Shown piece by piece: positions 10,660 through 22,995 of a stretch of 64,000 nucleotides of DNA (position 1 is its first letter; the number at the start of each line of letters is the position of its first letter). Position numbers and translations under genes: made by a program. The notes below the pieces were generated by a model. It was not told the DNA's origin and did no database searches. It saw only the letters and a program-made list of their open reading frames with translations. The stretch lies in the NCBI GenBank assembly GCA_022385805.1, contig MU277730.1, forward strand, positions 128,106-192,105, given 5' to 3'. This DNA comes from Pilatotrama ljubarskyi (taxonomy: Eukaryota > Basidiomycota > Agaricomycetes > Polyporales > Polyporaceae).

Positions 10660-13544
10660 CGGGCATTCCGTGATCGTCGTCGTAAGCTGTGAGCGGGCGT
10701 GGCAGAGGAGCGGCGAGGTGGGTGTCGTGGACGGCGAGGAGGAGGGCTGGTGGATGCGACTCAGGCTCGGACTCGGACTCGGCGACGCGAGGCAGAGGCG
10801 CGCTCGGCGCGGCACAGCTTGGCGCGGTCGCGTCTGCCGCAGCCGCCGAGTTTGTCTTCCGCTCTGACCACCGTCACCCAGACGCTCCCCGACGCTCTCG
10901 GCGCGACCGCAGCTCTTGCGCACACATCGTCTTCGATGTGCAAACGACACCGGCAGATGATGCGTGCTTAGTGAGCCAACTCCGGACGTTGTAAGCTAGG
11001 CAGGGGGAGTCTGTCTGATATTTACTTAGCGTCGGTGACCGTATTACCGGACCGTCCATCGTGACGATCCATCCAAGAGAGAGGCAAGCAGAAGAGCTGG
11101 ACGTATGTATGACCCTGCACAATACAGCGGTCCATGCTCATGATGGCTTCCCGCAGCGGTCAGCCTGTTCCTCGCCAGCTCACTGTCGATCCAGCAGGCT
11201 GGGTCTGGCTCCGGCAGTCTCAAGTGCTGGCGCACCGACACGGGACACTTTTGATGTTGCTCCTGACCGTCGGCACATGCGATACATCGGACGCCTTGAC
11301 TCAATGCAACAGCAGTCGCAGTCGGCTCATGTGAAGAGTGCTGGTACCTGACATACGGCCATTGAACTTACCACCTACCATTGGCAGGCGTTTCAGGGGC
11401 ACAATCCCCTGCATCCTCTTCGTACGTTGCGAGAGTTCAATCTGGAGCGCTACCATCTGCTCTCCTTTACCAGTCCGTACTAGCTGGCGACTATACGTGC
11501 TGCTTGGCTGCCCAGTCCACGCGACCCCGCACGGCGCGACGTGCTGAACACAGTCTGATGGCCGTTCCTGCTTCACACACGCTCCAGATCCCGCTTCTCG
11601 AGGAATTCGACATCTCTTCCATACGGTTATCCACAGAATCTAACCCATTTAGAGCGACACGTTTGTGCAATCAGGCAAGCTCATCAGACTATGGTGCCGG
11701 AGAAAGTCGAGCTGCCCGATTCCCACACAATACTGTACTACCCGCACGGCGGACGACAGGTGCTGCGCGCAACTCTCAACCCTCGCGAACATATCCATGG
11801 GCTCGGGTCTCTCAATGGCCAAAGCGCTCCGATGGAGCTCCGCTGAGAAATCCCTCGGTGCACACGGAGCTAACGGCGTCCTTCGAAGGTCGGGAGCGCG
11901 GCAGAACATGGCCAGTGTGATGGTGCGGCATGGCCTGCGCCTCGAGTTCATGGAACTGCTTCCTCGGCGCGGACTTCGAGTGCGGGCGGCCATCGTCGGT
12001 CGCACTTCAGGCCGCCGCTCTGGAGCTTCCCCTGTCAATCGATAGCACCGCGCGTACGTACGTGCGGTCGCATGCTAATCATTCTTGTGCATCCTCGAGC
12101 CCACAAGTTTGAGACGCAACGTCAGGGGAGGGCTTCTCGCCCATCGCCCGCCGCCCTTCGAGCGCCACGCTCTCCGAGGATCACAGCGAACCCGACATCA
12201 AGACCCGTATGACACTGTAGCGGGGAGATGGTGGACCCTCTCGGTGTCTACGCGAGTGACAGTGCGCAGCGGGCAAGAGGCGTATGTGTGTGCACCGGGC
12301 AGTACCGCGTAGCCGTGAACGAGCCGAGCTGCCCCAGAGACGCTGGGTGGCTGCTTCCTGAGCGAAAGACCAAGACATTCCCGCCGGCGATGGGATCACG
12401 CCCCAGTCCCTCGTTGCCTCGTTCCTTCTGCTCCGAAGCGCGCGATCGAAGGGCTGGCGTTCAGTATACGCACCCCTCGCTATACCATACCGGGAAGCCG
12501 GGGCAGAATGCTGTACCGGCGGCGAACACCTTTCGCCCATGCGGTGTCCTTCTCACCCTCTGCTCAACATGATGATCGGTACCAGCGGGTTATTCGGCGA
12601 CTGCGGTCCCAGAAGGACGTGCCATTCGAGAAGACGCTGATGCACACTCGGTCGAGCGCGCTGTCAGAAGAATCCAGCTACTAGGCGGCCGATCGTGAAA
12701 TTGGTCATTTGGATGCCGGGTCTCCGTTGCACCGCTTCCGCTCCTCCGACCGAAGACTAGCATAACACGAACTTTCAGTAGTTCAGCGTTTCATGAGAAT
12801 GCACTGACAAGCATCTCAGCCCAGTATAGCGGTACATATCCAGTCGGCCTCAAGGCTTGTCGGTCCGCTCACCGCACCGCGAAGGCAGAGGTCGGCGTAA
12901 ACACAATCCGTCATTCCGATGAGCCTTCTCCGTCATACTCCGCGACGCCACAAGAGCCAGCGGCGGTCAGCCGACGAAGATTACTGGGACGGTGACTCCG
13001 GTTTCGCATCAAGGGCAGAACAGCGCAGAACAGCAACGGCTAGGCTCAATGCTGGGACGCGCTCGGCGGCCCCATGCGGCGACGTGGTCGTCGGACGTGA
13101 CGACGAGGGCGCGTCCTAGGCAACGTTTGTGGCTCCGCCCAGCAACGCGGCAGCTTACTGCTTGACTGACCGAGAGATGGGCTGATACCCGCGCTCCGCT
13201 CGTTTTGCTTCCGGACAAATGATAGCAAGGGAGTGGCTTGCATGCCGCGATTCGTCGTCGGAACTGCGGTCGAAGACCCAGTCGCAGCATGACAGAGGGC
13301 TTGCGTGAACGGTTTACTGGGCCCGGCGTAGCCTACGGCGCGCAAATGAATTGCTTACTACCTGCAATACTGAGACGAGAAAGCCCCAGCTGCCGTGACG
13401 CCTGAACGTTGTGAGCACGGCAGGGGCACGTCAGACAAATAAAATCCATTCTACATACCGAAACGGAGACAGGATAATGTTACAGCCCAGCAGACCGGGT
13501 ATCGCGCGCACCAACCACATACTCTCCACCAAACTGCAGAACGA
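10660..13544. other. 2.9 kb without a recognisable gene
   Basis: Contains the upstream region of the EH-like gene and the downstream region of VPS29. Open frames up to about 180 codons occur on both strands, with no domain, splice pattern or low-complexity signature to prefer one. No tRNA-like or repeat structure stood out. Confidence 0.35.
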
Positions 13545-14351
13545 TCACCAGATGCTCTGCGTGTGCTGGGGCCCTGGACTAGAAGGGATACTTTGCGGCA
13601 TGGCGGTCGGCCGTGGCGCCTCTCTGACTGGCTCGGGCTCCTTCCTGTACTCGATCTTCTCCACCCGGACTTCGCCCTCTATCAGTTGATACACGTAGGT
13701 GACGACCACAGGTCCCTGAATGTCCATGAGGGCGAATGAGGGTGTGGGGTCACTTGTACGGCATTCCGTTAGCAAACCGAAGCGCAGGCGATAGTTACAG
13801 GAGTAGATACCCGTTATAGCTGCCTATCCACGCGCCGGTGGCAGAACCAGGGTTGACGAAGAAGCGGCCATCATATTCCACCGCTTGGAATCTGGCAAGA
13901 CGACATCACCGTCTGTGTATGGGGCTTCCAGCCGTCGGACTCACGTATGTGTGTGTCCAGACACTAGGACATCTACGTCTAGTTGTCTTGCAATGGCGTT
14001 GAGGGAGTCAAGGTCACCTGTCGGCACGCTTTGGTGCCCATGTATGACACCGATGCGGATCGGAGAATGCGCAACGGTCACGGATAAGGGGAACGAACTC
14101 TAGCGGTTATGGAGGTCGGTAACACGGTCTAATTTGCACAACGAGTTTCGCACCTCATCATAGTCTCCTCGCACGACATGCACGTCCGGCGACACGGTCC
14201 TGAGGTACTCGTACGTCTCGCGGTCACAGACATTGCCTGTGCAGAGAATCTGTTGGATTTTGCCAGGTACAAGGAGCTTCTTGAACTTCGCAGGCAAGTC
14301 GTGGACCCTATGAGGTATGTGCAGGTCACCGATGACAAGTACCAAGACCAT
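13545..14351 (-). CDS. VPS29: VPS29, retromer subunit with metallophosphoesterase fold
   Basis: Complete four-exon gene: 14154-14351, 13945-14099, 13811-13891 and 13545-13752, with introns of 54, 53 and 58 nt. Vps29 is the core retromer subunit that binds Vps35 and supports endosome-to-Golgi and endosome-to-plasma-membrane cargo retrieval. The protein starts [20 protein letters not shown] and continues through [60 protein letters not shown] and [19 protein letters not shown]. Every metal-site position of the family is present (GDLH, GN, GD, HGH, GHTH). After [10 protein letters not shown] there is a tail of about 32 residues, rich in Pro, that typical Vps29 lacks. It lies head to head with MDM35, with a 264-bp shared upstream region. 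Confidence 0.95.
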
Positions 14352-14615
14352 CGTGGTGGATGATATGGGGGACAGCGAGCAAGAGCCTGCGCCCGCCGCT
14401 GGCGGACTCGGACGCGCACGCGCGCAGCGGCTCGGAGGATGCCGAGGACTGCATCAGCGCGGGAATGCCACGTGGCCGCTATGTCATGGGCGTCTATGTG
14501 ACTTGGATGCGGAAGCGTTCGTACTTCACTTGTTTGTCGTCGTTCGACCTCCCCGAGTGTACTCCCCTCCGAGCCTCCCCTTTCTCCGCGTTTGGGCTCT
14601 GCACGATCCGCAGAA
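14352..14615. promoter_or_regulatory. shared upstream region of VPS29 and MDM35
   Basis: The start codons of the divergent VPS29 and MDM35 genes are 264 bp apart, so this interval must hold both promoters. I see no clear TATA box. Shared regulation is possible but not shown. Confidence 0.5.
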
Positions 14616-14987
14616 ATGTCTCAGAGTCTCTCGGAGGAATGTACGCCGCTGAAACGCAAGTACGACGCGTGCTTTAACGCTTGGTTCGAGGGGTACTTGG
14701 AGCCAGCTGTATCTGCCTCTGCCACTCCGGAGCAGCGGACGAAATTTGCACAACAGAAGGCGGCAGAGTTTGAGAGCTCCTGCGGGAAAATTTGGCAAGA
14801 GTATCGCGAATGTGTGCAGGTATGTGTCTTTCCCTGTCGTCCTGAGGTCGCCGTCATCAACAGCTCCTGCATAATGTAGAAGGCAGTGAAAGAGAAGGGA
14901 CTCGACGTCCTTTTGGACCAATCCAGGTCTGAAAATCCTCTGAAAGAGCCCCCTCCCCCTGCTCCTTTGGACACTTCCTGTTCATGA
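14616..14987 (+). CDS. MDM35: MDM35/TRIAP1-type twin CX9C protein
   Basis: Two exons (14616-14819 and 14880-14987) encode about 103 residues. Mdm35 is a small mitochondrial intermembrane-space protein that chaperones Ups/PRELI lipid-transfer proteins and is imported through the Mia40 disulphide relay. Two CX9C motifs are present: C-TPLKRKYDA-C and C-GKIWQEYRE-C, with FNAWFEGYLEP between them. Compared with yeast Mdm35 the loop between the motifs is longer (SASATPEQRTKFAQQKAAE). The tail after KEKGLDVLLDQSRSENPLKE is Pro-rich and ends in TSCS. The ATG at 14616 gives MSQSLSEEC, which fits the family. It is divergent from VPS29. Confidence 0.9.
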
Positions 14988-17398
14988 CATGTCTGGCTAT
15001 GCTACGTACCATGTAAGATTCGCTCCTAGATCCCTTTGTTCATGAAGCTCACAGACAGGGTAGGCCCAGTCTTCCTGTTACACCGAGGCCACTGAGCTAT
15101 ACGCTATGTACGTTTCTCTCTTTGCCAACCCGAAAGTCGGTTCGTCGCCTCATGGGCCCTCTAGGATGCTGTAATTCAAGCTAAACTCTACTCATCCCCC
15201 CTTCACCTATCTACATGTAGAGCCGCTTCATTCTATCAGCATGCGACGGCGTCTTGGATCCTACCGTTCGCAGTATGTCGTCTTCTGTGCTTCACCGTCC
15301 GGATTGGTACGTCATTCATCTCTGACGTATTCCTGATGTACGTTATTCGGCACGACAGGGCGTTGTCTGCAGCCAAGAAGGGATGTCTACCACGATGGAA
15401 TGCAATCGGTCTCCATCGTTGCGGACAAAGCGGACACTACCTCCGTGAATGGATGGGTGGATAGCCGGAGCGCAAGCGCAATCGCAATCGCCCTTCCGGT
15501 GCCAGTTGGGTGCTTCTATGACTGTGTGTCCTAGGCGAAATAGCTCCGTCTGCCTCGTGCGATTGTCACGCATCCCAGACGTAAAATGTGAGCAGACATT
15601 CCCACTTGGTGTGATGCATGAATTTCGCCGATAGGCTGCAGGACGCGGCCCGAACACGAGCCTGTTCTGTCCTACAAATTTTCAGCGCCACTGGCGGCTG
15701 CTTGTCTCTGTGTAGCGGCGACTGGGCGGCGACATATGATCGAATTGTGGAATTGTGACGCGCTCTGCAGGTCGAGTCTCCGGTGCTCGAGCATGGGACA
15801 CCCGGCTCTTCCGGGGTGCCTGGAGAGGGAAGACGCGACGTCGGTACCCATCTTTCTCCCGCGCGACCGGGAAACCCCTCAGCTCCGTTGGGGACAGTCC
15901 AGATGCGTCCGAGCCGCGCGCAAGCTGCGACAAATGGTGGTCGATTTGTGGGTCCAAGCTCCCGGTTGGGCATAGCACTCGGTCGGGGCGTTTGTCAGAG
16001 ATCACGTCCGAGCCCATCGTTTCGCTGTTTCGGCATCCGCGTCGCCTCCGTGGTTGCTCGATATCACAGGCAATCTCAAGCTAGCTCTCGCTCTCTCTGC
16101 ACCCGACTGTTGCGAGGCAAGCGGGGCGGCGTGCGTGTGTCCGGTCGCCAGCGGGTTATGGCATTGTCGAGGTTCTCGCCATTGTTCGTCGCCTCCGCCT
16201 CTGGCTAACAATGGAAGATGCTTGCCCCATTGAAGGCGCTCGTAGCCACCCATTTTGACCTAGCTGTGTCGGCAAACAGGATTTCTGAGTAAGTGATGCT
16301 TGAGAATATGCCGAGGAGCGCTCAGGGTGCTGGATATGTTGGAAGGATGATTAAGGATGTGCGCTGCTGTGCGTTCACCGCGAGTTCCTGATGCCGATGA
16401 GCAGCCATTCGTTTGAGAGACCGAATCCACCCGCTGACCCGGGGACGCCGCTCACGGTGGCGGCCGAGATCCAGAAAACGAAAACTCAAGGCAATCTGAC
16501 GGCGACTTGGAGAGGTCTCCGGGGACACACGAAAGAAGAACGCGCCTCAACATCTGCGCAACCCAGCACCACATTCAGTCGGGCCGCCACGCGCGCGAGG
16601 AAAGGGCTTCCGCGTTACGCCATAGTCTGACCCAGCATCATTACTCCCTCGCGTGCGACTCTATAGCATCACCCACCTCATGATTTTGCCGCCCTTATCG
16701 CGTGGGCACACCAGAAGATCTCCCAGCTCCACGGCTCGATTCTCCGCCAGCAAGCAGCGAGGGTCGCAAAGGCTAAGCAACGGCTCAGCTCGCCAGGGGT
16801 CATACTGCCGCGGCCGATATCTACCCCACGACAATTTGCGTCTGATGGAGACTGGGCGAAGTGAAAGTGAAACGTCCGTACCACGAACGACCGCCTGACG
16901 CGCGGGCAAGGCGGTTGTAAATGCTGGAGGCGGGCGGAGCCGAGGTATGCAGCTGTCCCGACCGGTATGGAGCGCGGGAGTGGGGGTCGAGCGGAAGGGG
17001 GAATGGAGAGCAAAGGCCATTATTATCAGACGGTTGTTACAGACAACAATCCCGAGCAAGTATGTACATATAGACTAACAGGATATATGGCATATCTGCG
17101 GAAGGAGTAGCGTGCGAAAGCGAGGTGATTGCGGACAATAAGGATACAGGTAATAGTACCAATGGTAATAGATAGTCGAACGACACGCGGGACACACCGG
17201 TATCATGCGCATGTACGCGATAGGGAGTCCGAGAAGACCAAACGGAGCAAAGAGGCCGACAACGAACGTGAGAAAGGCCCGGCAGCGAGATGACGGAAGA
17301 CACAGAAAACCTAGTAATTGAAGGGAATCCAGGAGACGGCAGGCACCAGGGTACACCCGCAGCAGACCCAAGGAAGTCGAGGAGAGGCCTTGATTTGT
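14988..17398. other. 2.4 kb without a recognisable gene
   Basis: Lies between the MDM35 stop and the C-terminal exon of the Zn2Cys6 gene. Scattered open frames show no domain. A short D-arm-like string near 15100 on the minus strand does not extend into a tRNA. Confidence 0.35.
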
Positions 17399-18780
17399 TT
17401 ACGACGCGGTCCTAGCAGCCATCATGGTATACAACATCGTCGGTTCGGCGTTCTCCTGCACCACGGGAGTATACCCAGATAGTGTGTACTGATACTGCAG
17501 GTAAGGGTATAGCGGCATGGGTGCCGGGCAGTAATACATCGCCTGCGGATGTGCGTACCTGCGGACAGAATATTAGACCGGACATTCGTGTCGTGATGAG
17601 GGACAGCGACTTACTCCATGACGGGGACGCCGTGCACCGCAGTGAGGTCGCCGGCAGACATGGGCGGCAACTGGGGTATGGCGATCTGAGGCGTGGCTTC
17701 GGCAGGCGTAGACAGGCTCATCAGCATGTCGTCATGCTGCAGCATCTGCGCCTCGCACGAGGAAGAGAAGTTCGAAGGCTGCTCCTCGGGTGCAAGGAAT
17801 GACGGCGACCCTGTGCAGCGAACAGGTCTGGGTGCATGTACAGCAGCCGCATGCTGGGACGCCTCCTGCTCGAAGTACACGGGCGCCGACATGTGCTGGG
17901 ACGCGTAGGCTTGCATATGAGTGTCGATGGTGTAGGACGGCGAGTCGTAGTAGTCGCCCATGTTGCCCTCGCCAAAGGATTCTGATGAGCTGTCATATGC
18001 GTAGCGGGCCCCGGACGTGTACCTCGCATCGTCCCATGGCGAAGAATACTCGGCGGACGACGAAGCAGAGTCAGAGATGCTCGCGGAGTCGGGATAGAGC
18101 AGGTCGGGGGTAGAGAACTCGGGATCCTCCAGCTTCAGCGGCCTGGGTGCGAAGGGCTGGACGGAGTCACCAGGGGAGGAATAGTCGTCCCCCACGGACG
18201 AGCAGTCTGCATCGTCGGACGGCTCCTCTGACAATTCCCGCTGCTGGTGGAAGTTGCGGTGTCGAACGGCGTTGTGAGCAGGTCGTTTCTCCTCTTCGGC
18301 GTACTCGCAAATGTAACCGCGCGCAAGACAGCGGCTACACGTCGGGTGGGTACCGCTGCACTGTAGATCCAGACGTCTGGTGACCAACTGCACGTGAACA
18401 GAGGCAAGTAACGAGTACGGTACCTTGGCCTTGCGTTGGCGGCACTTGTTGCATGCCTTCTGAGTGCGGCGGTTCTTGAGGGGAGTGGGTGAGCGGAGGA
18501 AGATGCACGCGCCATCGGGTCCGGGGAGAGTGCCGGCCTTGTAGTGGTAATATTCGGGACCCCAGGGAACGTCGTAGGGGATCAGGTTCCAGCTGTCCTC
18601 AGAGGCATCATCGAGCGGGCAAGTCGAGAGCTGGTCGGCAGGCGTGGACGGCAAGGAGGATGGTGCAGGTGGCGGCGCGCTGCCCAAGAGCGTCTCTGAA
18701 TTATATAGTTGAGCGGTACAATGCTCGAACATTATTGTGAGACCATCTTGCGCGAACGCGGTATTATGTTGCGCAGACAT
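17399..18780 (-). CDS. Zn(II)2Cys6 transcription factor
   Basis: Fungal zinc-cluster DNA-binding protein. After removal of a small intron (GTACCG..CTACAG) the domain reads CNKCRQRKAK then CSGTHPTCSRCLARGYIC, a perfect CX2CX6CX6CX2CX6C; the intron sits just before the third Cys. The ATG at 18780 (MSAQHNTAFAQDGL) is the best start. About 110 residues precede the zinc cluster, including a WNLIPYDVPWGPEYYHY stretch. The C-terminal half is Ser/Asp-rich (acidic activation-like), then Tyr-rich. A last intron splits a Glu codon (GA/G) and adds YAHPQAMYYCPAPMPLYPYL and a stop at 17399. No fungal-specific middle homology region is visible, and the target genes cannot be inferred from the neighbours. 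Confidence 0.85.
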
Positions 18781-20584
18781 GTAGGGTGGGCTGCAATGGA
18801 TAGGTGAGTCAAAGGAGGCGCGCAGGTTCAGGCACGAGCACGGACGCGAGGTTGGGATGTGGCAAGATTTCTGCGTGTGGGGAACCCTCTCGGAGAGAGC
18901 GGTCGCTGAAGAGAGCGGGGGAGAGGGGGTGCGCGGGCGGCGCGAGGAAAAATAACGGAGGGGAAGCGAGAGGACATTGGCGAAAGTGCGAAAGGTACTT
19001 ATTCGAAAAGGGCGCGGTTGGACGCGAGCGCGGCGCAGAGGCTGATGTTCTCTGGGCGCCTGAGGGAGATCGAGTGGGGATCTGCTGGGAGAAGGCATCG
19101 GCGAATCAGGACAGGGATCGGGCAAGAGAATGTTCTTCCTCCAAAGTCGTCACCTCCTCATCAACAGAACCTATCACCAGTCCTTCCGTGGCGCAGCTTC
19201 CCTCCCATCGAGATCCGCCACTGTACTTCCTCCTCCCCAGCGCTCGCCCTTGACTGTATCCCCCCCGGTCCGCACCCGCACCCGCGTCAGCCACAGCCCA
19301 GCAGGCGACCGCCGCTCCAAACGGTGGACAATGCGCTATCCACCGTCCGAACGACCTGTTTGTCCTCGTAAATCTTTGCAAAAACAAAGACGCGTCCGCA
19401 TCCTCAGGGTTGCACCACGCATCTTCCAACCGAGCAGCCCAGGCTTCGCCGTGTCCGACCCGCACGTCTGGGCGGCGATGCCGCTCTCTGGAAATCCAGG
19501 TCCAGGAGAACAGAACCCAACGGCAAAAAAATGACTACTCGGCCATCCAGCGTCTGTCAGCGCTTCCATGTAGAACGGGTCAAGCGCCCGGCCAACATGT
19601 TCCCACCGCTCGGTAACTGCACAGATGAGACCAAGAACATGGCGTTTACGCAGGGCCCACTCGCCGAAGGGCGCGAGAGGGCCGAACCCAGGACTGCCGC
19701 GAGCCCTTGGCGGACGACTGAGGCTCCGTGAACGGACTAGAATTACACCAATTGACTCGTCGCCAGGCAGGATCGCGACGTCGTCCTCACCGATCGTCGT
19801 GCAGAGCGCTGCAGCACTGACAGCTCTCGATAACATGCCGATCGTGCTCGACGTTCTGTTTACCCTCGGCTCACGTGTGGCAATATACGCCACTAAGTGG
19901 ATAGCAGCATGCGAATGCGGGGGACCTGGGGCTCGCCGCGCCAGCACCGGCCAGCACACGCCTTCAGAGCGGTTAGATTGAGGAACTCTCCGCGCGCCGC
20001 TCTCGTGGCCGCCACCACCGACTGTCCTGCGCCCGTTCACCTCGGGATGGTGATCAGCTTAATTCCTCAACCTGCGCGCCATCCTCTCCCATCGCTCGAC
20101 CGTTCAGGTACCGTCCATCGCGATGCGTGTACATATATGGTCCTCGCGTGGCATCCTCAACCGGTCTTTGCGCGTTCGGTACGCCTTTCGATACTGCCGC
20201 GCGCCTGCGCTCCGTAGGAACCCCATAGGATGGCGCCAACGGAGCCAAGCCGGCTGCCCAAGTGGATGGCCAGGCATCGACCAAATCGGTGTGGAGGCCC
20301 CGCCGAAGTCGTTCAGGGCGCAGAACGCGATCGACTCTTTCTATCAGCCTCGGGCCCTCAGAAAGGCGCGCGTCTCCTCCCAAGGCCTGCGCTGAGCGGT
20401 GAACAAGGAGGAGTGAACGACCCGCAGTGGCGTCGAGTGAAGAATAATTTAGACGGTATCCAGATGCTACAGGGTTCTGCTGCGAGACCAGGGTACTGAA
20501 ACAGACGTTGACAGCGACGAAGGGTGATGACGGGCAGGCAGGCGACCAGGTTCCAAGAGATGCAAGCCGATAACATCAATGACT
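18781..20584. other. 1.8 kb without a recognisable gene
   Basis: Upstream of the Zn2Cys6 gene, so its promoter is here. A minus-strand frame at 19336-20040 is long but shows no family signature. Confidence 0.35.
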
Positions 20585-21081
20585 TCATGTCGATGCCGGG
20601 TCGTGCAAGACGGCGAGCAAATAGCGTTCGTCTGGACGGACAATGGAGCGGTTAGCGACCCATGACCACCATTGTTCCTGCCGCGACGACATATGGCGCA
20701 CCCGGGGATATCATTATTTCGTGACGCTTTGTCCGTATCCTCATGAAGCGTATGTCATCCTGAACCACACACGTCAACAGGTGCACGCGCGGAGAGCCAA
20801 GATGACGGACTTACACCTTCGTTATGCCCGCCGCTCACCTCCTCCAGGCCGCTCTGGACGCTGTGGACGATCTTTGCGATCGCGCTTGCGTATTTCTTCC
20901 CCTGCTCCCCCTCGAACACCACTCCAGAATGACGAATGATGGTTACGGGTTGTCCTCTAGACAGCAGCATGTAACCGAGTACGGAACGATGTGATGTGAG
21001 CAGGGTAAGGGTCTGCTCGAGTTCCGGAGGCGTGACGAGGGGCTGCGAAGCCGAAGTGGATGGTGCAAGTTGGTCTGACAT
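20585..21081 (-). CDS. roadblock/LC7-type dynein light chain
   Basis: Three exons (20839-21081, 20702-20759, 20585-20631) give a 115-residue protein in consistent phase. Roadblock light chains bind the dynein intermediate chain and help attach cargo to cytoplasmic dynein. Visible: PPELEQTLTLLTSHRSVLGY, VTIIRHSGVVFEGE, YASAIAKIVHSVQSGLEE, then DDIRFMRIRTKRHEIMISP and DERYLLAVLHDPAST. The RFMRIRTKRHEI..P...YLL..V block matches DYNLRB proteins closely. It starts MSDQLAPSTSASQPL, about 15 residues longer than animal homologues. Bacterial and archaeal MglB-like roadblock proteins share the fold, but the C-terminal block argues for the dynein type. Confidence 0.9.
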
Positions 21082-22258
21082 TGCTTGCGTTGCCAGCATC
21101 GGGGACGTTGGCAAAGAGCACGAACGCAGCGAGCGCGCACTTGGAGGACAGGCGCTTGATTCTGCTTACGTAACATCGCTTTTCTTGGACGGGTATAACG
21201 ACTGTATAACGGTACTTACAGTCTGAGTTTGAGTACTGTACTGTACTCAAACAGTACTTTCACAAATGTCCACCGCGGTGCGCGCTTCGACCTTGCGCTT
21301 CTTCCATTCCAACCTACTTATTCTGAGCCGATCCTGTAAATGAAACTACGCATCCCATGCCTGAATCTCAGCACGTAGGACCCAACTTAGGTCCCCGCCT
21401 TACAGTCAACGTGATTTGAAAGTCATCCTCCCCACGACAAAAGAGGATTCGTGTACTCGAGGCACCACTAGGCCGACACGCCCGCCCCCCCGCAGGATCG
21501 ATATGCCTGCGGCCGCCGTCCAGTGGCAGCTGCGAATGACGCGACGAGGGGCGCGCAATATTCTGGGCGCGAGCTTGCCGACGCACCCGAGGTGACATCG
21601 CATCTACAGCCTGCGTATCTGGCTGCATTACTGTACTGGAATTGGAACTTACCTATCGCAGGGTATCGCATCCACAGCGCCCGTCCCTTCCTCGCCGCCC
21701 CCCGAAGGCCTGACATTCCATAGGTCATGAGTCCGCGAGCCCGGCACCTAGCTCCGGCGAGGTCGACCAACCGCTCAGGAACATGCTGCGCTCCAACTTA
21801 AAGCGTCCAGGGCGCGATGTGTACGGCCCTGAGACGAACCATGTCCTTCGCTCCGATCGTCCCTCGCAGAAATGTCACATTACGGACACGGACCACCGCG
21901 GAGACTTTCACGTTTTCATTGGAGAATACGCGCCTGTTCGGACTCGATTGAACTCACACCCCGTACCATGGTCCTATACCAGCTCGCCGGCAGGGCTCAA
22001 TGGGCCAGCTGGTTCGGAACCCTGGCAAACTAACAGCGCGCCGGTGGATTCAGTTACAAAGGCCCTGCTGACGTCGCTTCAGCCCTTCAGAAATTACCAG
22101 TTTGGACCCGCCAACTTATCGTCAACTTCACGGCGCTGGAACGCGATTGTGGCGAACGATTGAGCAAAGTACGTACATACTATAGTGTGTACAGTAAGAT
22201 AGATAGTCTTGTCCGTGGCATGAACGAATTCGTCAATCATCGTGATCTTCCTCCCCCT
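21082..22258. other. intergenic, no gene recognised
   Basis: Upstream of the roadblock gene and downstream of the Yippee gene. Only short frames, apart from the hairpin at 21227-21252. Confidence 0.4.
21227..21252. repeat. perfect short hairpin
   Basis: Ten-base arms GTTTGAGTAC and GTACTCAAAC flank a six-base loop, TGTACT. The surroundings repeat GTACT several times. It lies about 150 bp upstream of the roadblock ATG; no function can be assigned. Confidence 0.6.
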
Positions 22259-22995
22259 TCAACCTGGCTTCCAGAAGGGCCCTCCTCGCTCATCGTAGTC
22301 ATCCAACTGCAACCTCCGAGCGGACTGCATCTTCCTCGGCGCCACCTGAAGGCTGCGACGGCCTTGTCGTGCGCCTTTCGGCGGTGGAGTGGGAGGTGTA
22401 GACGGAGTGCGCTTGTGTGTGGGGATATGCGGCTCTTCGTCAATACGTTCCAGTGGTGACTGCTGCTGTCCCTCCATGTACCTCTCCTCCGCGCTCTCCT
22501 GCTCCTGCACTAGGTCCATCTCCAGGATGTAGTGTCCTTCCTTCCATCGCTCCGGCCCGTCGTGCGCTCGTACGAACTTCCATCCGAGGTACGCTTCGCA
22601 TGACCTGCAGATGAACTCTTGGATGGTGTACGCGCCCGAGTCCATGAGGAGGATAGATGGTGGGTCCAAAGCGATATTCGTCCTGATAGTTACCAGACAG
22701 ATGAGCCTTGACAGCCTGAGAGGAAGAGGACAATGAGAGGAGACGTACGCGACCATGAACAGAGCTGCCTTGCCTGCGTGCCCTCGGAATGCCTTGAGAC
22801 GGGTAGTCAGCGTCCTGCGCTCGTATCCCAAGACTCGCCAGCCAAGCGGGAACTTACCTTGGAAACTAGCTGGCTTGTGTGCGCGATACGCGTGTTGCAC
22901 TGGCAGCAGACAAGAAAACGGGGCGGGCCAGTTCGGGAGGGGTCTATCGTGAGCATGGTGGGCTCTGGCATGACCGGCGTGTCAGATTCGAGCAT
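22259..22995 (-). CDS. Yippee/Mis18-fold zinc-binding protein
   Basis: Yippee (YPEL/Moh1) proteins have a beta-sheet fold with one zinc bound by two CxxC motifs; their molecular role is poorly defined. Exon 1 contains PRFLVCCQCNTRIAHTSQLVSK. A 65-nt intron with a GCTGAC branch leads to AFRGHAGKAALFMVA, and a second intron to NIALDPPSILLMDSGAY then CRSCEAYLGWKF and WKEGHYILEMDLV. This follows the YPEL order: CxxC, SKxFxGxxGxAxLF, CxxC, LGWKY, and the final KEGKFIIE. The last ~75 residues are a charged, Pro/Ser-rich extension ending FWKPG that short YPELs lack. The start is uncertain: ATGs at 22995, 22971 and 22956 are all in frame. Confidence 0.82.

Noticed and set aside
15060..15125. tRNA-like string on the minus strand (TAGCTCAGTGG)
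   Set aside because: No acceptor stem, anticodon arm or T-arm can be paired around it.
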